Shown piece after piece: positions 61,225-64,000 of a DNA stretch of 64,000 nucleotides (position 1 is the stretch's first letter; each line of letters begins with the position of its first letter). A program made the position numbers and the translations under genes. The notes beneath the pieces are model-generated. The model saw only the letters and a list, made by a program, of their open reading frames with translations. It did not search any database and was not told the DNA's origin. Source of the DNA: Agapetus fuscipes (Eukaryota; Arthropoda; Insecta; Trichoptera; Glossosomatidae); NCBI GenBank assembly GCA_951799405.1, contig OX637338.1:20037297-20101296 (forward strand). The letters run 5' to 3'.

Positions 61225-61470
61225 ATTCAATTTGCTGGAGTGATGCTTTCCGGGATCTGTTGCCGTGGTCTGTGGGAGCTGGAGCTTCCGGACGTTTCGC
61301 CCATTTCTACGATGGGCTTCTTCAGCGTGAAGTATGATGATGATGATGATCTTGATGAGAACTGACAACTTGATGAGAAGACCACGGTAACAGATCCCGG
61401 AAAGCATCACTCCAGCATCATCAGCCGGCCGTGTAAGCCTAAAACTCTTATTCAACATTCAATTTGTAAC
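61225..61470 (-). mobile_element. Penelope-like fold-back fragment, copy C
   Basis: The outer arms are 40 bp inverted (TGCTTTCCGGGATCTGTTGC at 61243 against the complement ending at 61417). Between them are the hammerhead motif and a GATGATGATGATGAT repeat. The end CCGGCCGTGTAAGCCTAAAA matches 11241-11416 and 29664-29935. No reverse transcriptase is present. Confidence 0.7.
61285..61332 (-). ncRNA. hammerhead-ribozyme-like motif, Penelope-type
   Basis: Minus strand: stem I CTTCACG (61332-61326) pairs with CGGAAG (61290-61285) with one bulge. Core CTGAAGA is 61325-61319. Stem II is GCCCAT paired with ATGGGC around a 7-base loop, then GAAA and CGTC (61294-61291), predicted cleavage after the C. 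Stem III is one A-U pair. Core bases are all consistent with a working hammerhead. Copy B at 29700 has CTAAATA at the core and should be dead. Confidence 0.62.
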
Positions 61471-61632
61471 GCTACTCGTATTTAGGTAAATTTCGTTTTT
61501 CTTTAGGAAAAAAATAGCTTTACAACAATTGTTTTTTCAACAAATCCAATGAATAAGGTCGTTTTTGTACATGCTCACACAAACTTGTTAAATGAAAATA
61601 AAACGAATTTCAGCTATTTGCATACTATAATC

Positions 61633-61886
61633 TATAATAATAATAATCTATAATCTAAGTTGCAAGGATATATTCATTTAAAGCTCTCAGATGTATGCCC
61701 ACAAACCAACAAGTGTAGTTCGCGCTTACAAATGCTGATTGTGTACTTACAAATAAAATCCAAACCTCTAATGAACATAAGCCCCACAACTTTTGCCGAC
61801 CTTCCCTGAAACAGGGGTGACATTGGCAAAGTGAACCATTTTTTACAGTATGGGTGGTCAGCCTCATACCAACCTATAAGTCAAGG
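61633..61886 (-). mobile_element. R255 copy, full length
   Basis: ATCTATAATCTAAGTTGC tail to CCTATAAGTCAAGG head on the minus strand. Confidence 0.88.
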
Positions 61887-61999
61887 AATATGAATAATAA
61901 ATTACAATTTAAATATAAAAAAGAACAAAACCTTACAAAGAAATCTATACAAAAAAAGTCAAAAATTTCCTATGCAAAAAATGTAGCAAATGAATACAC

Positions 62000-62115
62000 C
62001 AACATTAGAAATCAACATTGCAGATTAGCCGCCACTTCTTCCTGTCCTTGCATACTTCTTTCATTGCATCCAGAGTCATAACCTTTTTCATACAAGTCCT
62101 CCTTTTATTATGACT
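62000..62115 (-). pseudogene. LINE D C-terminal fragment
   Basis: Minus strand reads MTLDAMKEVCKDRKKWR then NVDF. It is the same segment as 45180-45265. Confidence 0.7.
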
Positions 62116-62329
62116 CTGGATATCCCATTCATTCGCTATTTCAGAGATTTGATACTACTACATGCAATATTGAAATCATTTGTAAAGACAGAATACGTAA
62201 AGATTTTTGTGCTAAAAATAACGCCTTAATTTCTGTTGTCTCGTTTCTTTGTTACCCTGTAGGTACACAAAGACGTAACATTTTTTTTACACCAGCTGAT
62301 CCCCCCCCCCCCTTCCTCTCTCCGTGCCA

Positions 62330-62420
62330 GTATTTCCTCCCCTCATTTAACCGCAAACCGCAAAAGTTTTGCTCCAAGCAACTGTGACGTCACTCCATTG
62401 ATCCCTTCTTAACGATCCTC
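62330..62420. promoter_or_regulatory. low-repeat island with CRE and paired Runx-type sites
   Basis: Perfect TGACGTCA at 62385-62392 (CREB/ATF palindrome). Two back-to-back AACCGCA words at 62349-62355 and 62356-62362 (Runx-type). They follow a C-run at 62301-62315. Confidence 0.3.
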
Positions 62421-62471
62421 ATTAAAAATCAAACCGGAGTGTGCGTGAAGCGCTAAAAACACACCTATTCT

Positions 62472-62731
62472 CTCCCCAGTGCTTGTTTGACTTATCTGCC
62501 ATTTGACTCAAACATGACCTTTCAATTAAATCGTCTTAAAAGAATCAAATTTTACGCAATCTGAGCTTAGAAAAAAACGTAAACAACGAAAGTGTGAGAG
62601 TTGTTTTAAATATGTTTAAAACCAATTTCAAGTTTTCTTAAGACACATTTATCCAGTACCTACACATACACACATCACTCATGTGAAATTACTTCTGATG
62701 GACATAATACAAACAAGGACTAAGGGGGCGT
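62472..62731 (-). mobile_element. MITE M-F, near-complete copy
   Basis: CCCCAGTGCTTGTTTGACTT at the left and AACAAGGACTAAGGGGG at the right form the ends. The internal CAATCTGAGCTTAG and AGTGTGAGAGTTGTTTTAA are in reverse. Confidence 0.83.
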
Positions 62732-62734
62732 ACC

Positions 62735-63340
62735 AATTGTGCAAGGTGTCCAATTTAAACCTATAAATGCATTCTCGGATAAGGTACCTGCATTGAAAAA
62801 ATATATATTTCATACAAAGTTGCAAATATAAATTAGCATGTTACAGAAGCTCACTCATGGTGCACATTAGCAAGCTGGCAATTAATGTAGGGGTTTTTGA
62901 GCAAGCTAGGATAGATTTTTACAAAAAAAAAATTCAAACCGTACTGTCGAGAGTCTGGGTAGCTTCATTGTTCTTACCTTCTTTAAACTGTGTACGCATG
63001 CAAACAATAATTATTTCGTGAAAGTTCCTCGTGTTGTTATCTGCCTCCCTCGCACTTGCCCACTTTCAATACATCCGTCTCTTTTCCTCGCAAAATCAGA
63101 ATACCCAAATCAGGCACCCCGTGAAAGCAGTCCTCAAATGAAATTAAATATGACATTACACCGCAATTGATCTTTCACAGGATCAATATCTGAGATCAAT
63201 ATTTGAGATTTTTTCTTTCTACTTTTCCTGTCAAACCAAAATAAATATACACAGAGTTTCTCCTTTTCCAACGTCCCGGTTTTGGTTCGGATCCGGCCGT
63301 GAATAAATGGGATTTATAATATAATAATACAGGATCGTCG
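62735..63340. other. no gene seen
   Basis: CTCGCACTTGCCCACTTTCAA and the TCTTTTCCTCGC word resemble 37805-37860. No frame recognised. Confidence 0.35.
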
Positions 63341-63344
63341 GACA

Positions 63345-63770
63345 AAATGACGCGGTGTGGAAGTTATCCACAATCATGCATCATGAGGAGCTGCTTCGGG
63401 AGACTGGATTTAGAAGCCTGGAAACGAGGCGCAACAGGTCCCTTATGGTGCTCACTCATAAGGTCATCAACGGCTTAATTGACAGTCCCACCCTGTTGAA
63501 GGGCTACAGGTTGTATGCGCTGACGACAACACCCGAGGCTAAGGACATGATCTATTTCATGTACCGAACAGCCGTACTGATGTCGTGGCGCAACACCCTG
63601 TGACTCGGAGTATAAAGCTCTTAAACAAGTCTAATATAGGCATTTCTGAGTGTAATTTATTTAGATTTAAAAATCTAGCAATAGAGTTTCTCCCAGCGTG
63701 TTGATAGCTGTGAGGGTGCACTGTCATTAGGGTGACCTGTTGTGCACAAAAAAAAACAAAAAAAACAAAC
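63345..63770 (+). pseudogene. LINE C 3' end with poly(A), copy 2
   Basis: It reads HHEELLRETGFRSLETRR, SLMVLTHKVINGLID and KGYRLYA, then a frame change ends the open frame at 63601 (copy 1 stays open). The 3' end (CCTGTTGTGCACAAAAAAAA) and poly(A) match copy 1 at 27485-27945. Confidence 0.85.
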
Positions 63771-64000
63771 ACTACGCAACTTCCGATCCGCCACCGGACC
63801 GGGCCGCGTGTTCCCATTCCCCGACCTAAAAGGAATCTTTACTCAGACAAGCACACGGAAAAAAATTAATTCATCAAGTAGTTTCAGTTTTTCCATATTT
63901 ACTCAAAAACTATTGACATTATAAAAAAACGGTTTCGATACTACACTAGACAATGTATAGTTCTATAAATAGAATGAAAAAAAAAAATTCCAAAACATAG
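63771..64000. other. no gene seen
   Basis: GATCCGCCACCGGACCGGGCC is a small GC-rich patch in AT-rich sequence up to the window end. Confidence 0.3.

Noticed and set aside
1..64000. Endogenous virus or LTR retrotransposon
   Set aside because: No gag, protease, integrase, envelope or paired long terminal repeats were seen; all RT sequence belongs to non-LTR elements.
1..64000. Ribosomal RNA genes, operons, ribosome-binding sites or bacterial terminators
   Set aside because: The repeat content and lack of dense open frames show nuclear eukaryotic DNA; nothing matched these feature types.

Overview
This is a eukaryotic window, almost certainly from an arthropod genome. It is AT-rich, has no operons, and consists mostly of dispersed transposable elements. 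Short GTAGGTAC-type runs, a LINE 3' end with a TGTACAATAAA signal, and RTE-like C-termini of a kind common in moths and butterflies make Lepidoptera the best guess. That guess is an inference from style, not from a diagnostic gene. I could not identify any host protein-coding gene with confidence.

I sorted the repeats by reading copies against each other. LINE A (16400-19900, minus) has an uninterrupted APE-RT reading frame. LINE B (31021-34814, plus) has an APE-RT frame broken by an insertion of LINE A's 3' end. LINEs C, D, E and F are present as truncated copies. There are three tRNA-headed SINE families (SINE-1, SINE-2, SINE-3), and a dimeric SINE-1/SINE-2 fusion occurs in four copies. R255 is a roughly 255-bp family of unknown class with about twenty copies or fragments. 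There are also about a dozen non-autonomous inverted-repeat DNA element families, here called M-A to M-K plus a fold-back family, and two Penelope-like remnants that carry hammerhead-ribozyme-like motifs.

Layout: 1-5 kb holds a mariner-type transposase end, a hAT-like element, SINE-1 and R255. 5-9 kb holds a 283-bp tandem repeat and several nested inverted-repeat elements. 9-16 kb holds a hammerhead motif, LINE fragments and a hAT-like element with a perfect 8-bp target duplication. 16-20 kb is LINE A. 20-30 kb is SINE, R255 and inverted-repeat debris with a few low-repeat islands. 30.8-35.2 kb is a four-layer nest: LINE A end inside LINE B inside M-A, with a piggyBac-like M-B in M-A's other arm. 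35-64 kb is more SINE and R255 sequence interspersed with low-repeat islands (near 40.5, 42.6, 44.4, 45.6, 47.0, 47.7, 49.9, 53.5, 57.7 and 62.35 kb). These islands look like candidate regulatory or non-coding conserved DNA, and one may be a promoter with a first exon.

How the pieces may work together: SINE-1 ends in the same roughly 40-nt sequence as LINE A, so LINE A is the likely source of its retrotransposition machinery. The dimeric SINE shares one internal deletion in all copies, so it spread as a unit. The low-repeat islands suggest that the window lies in a long intergenic or intronic region.
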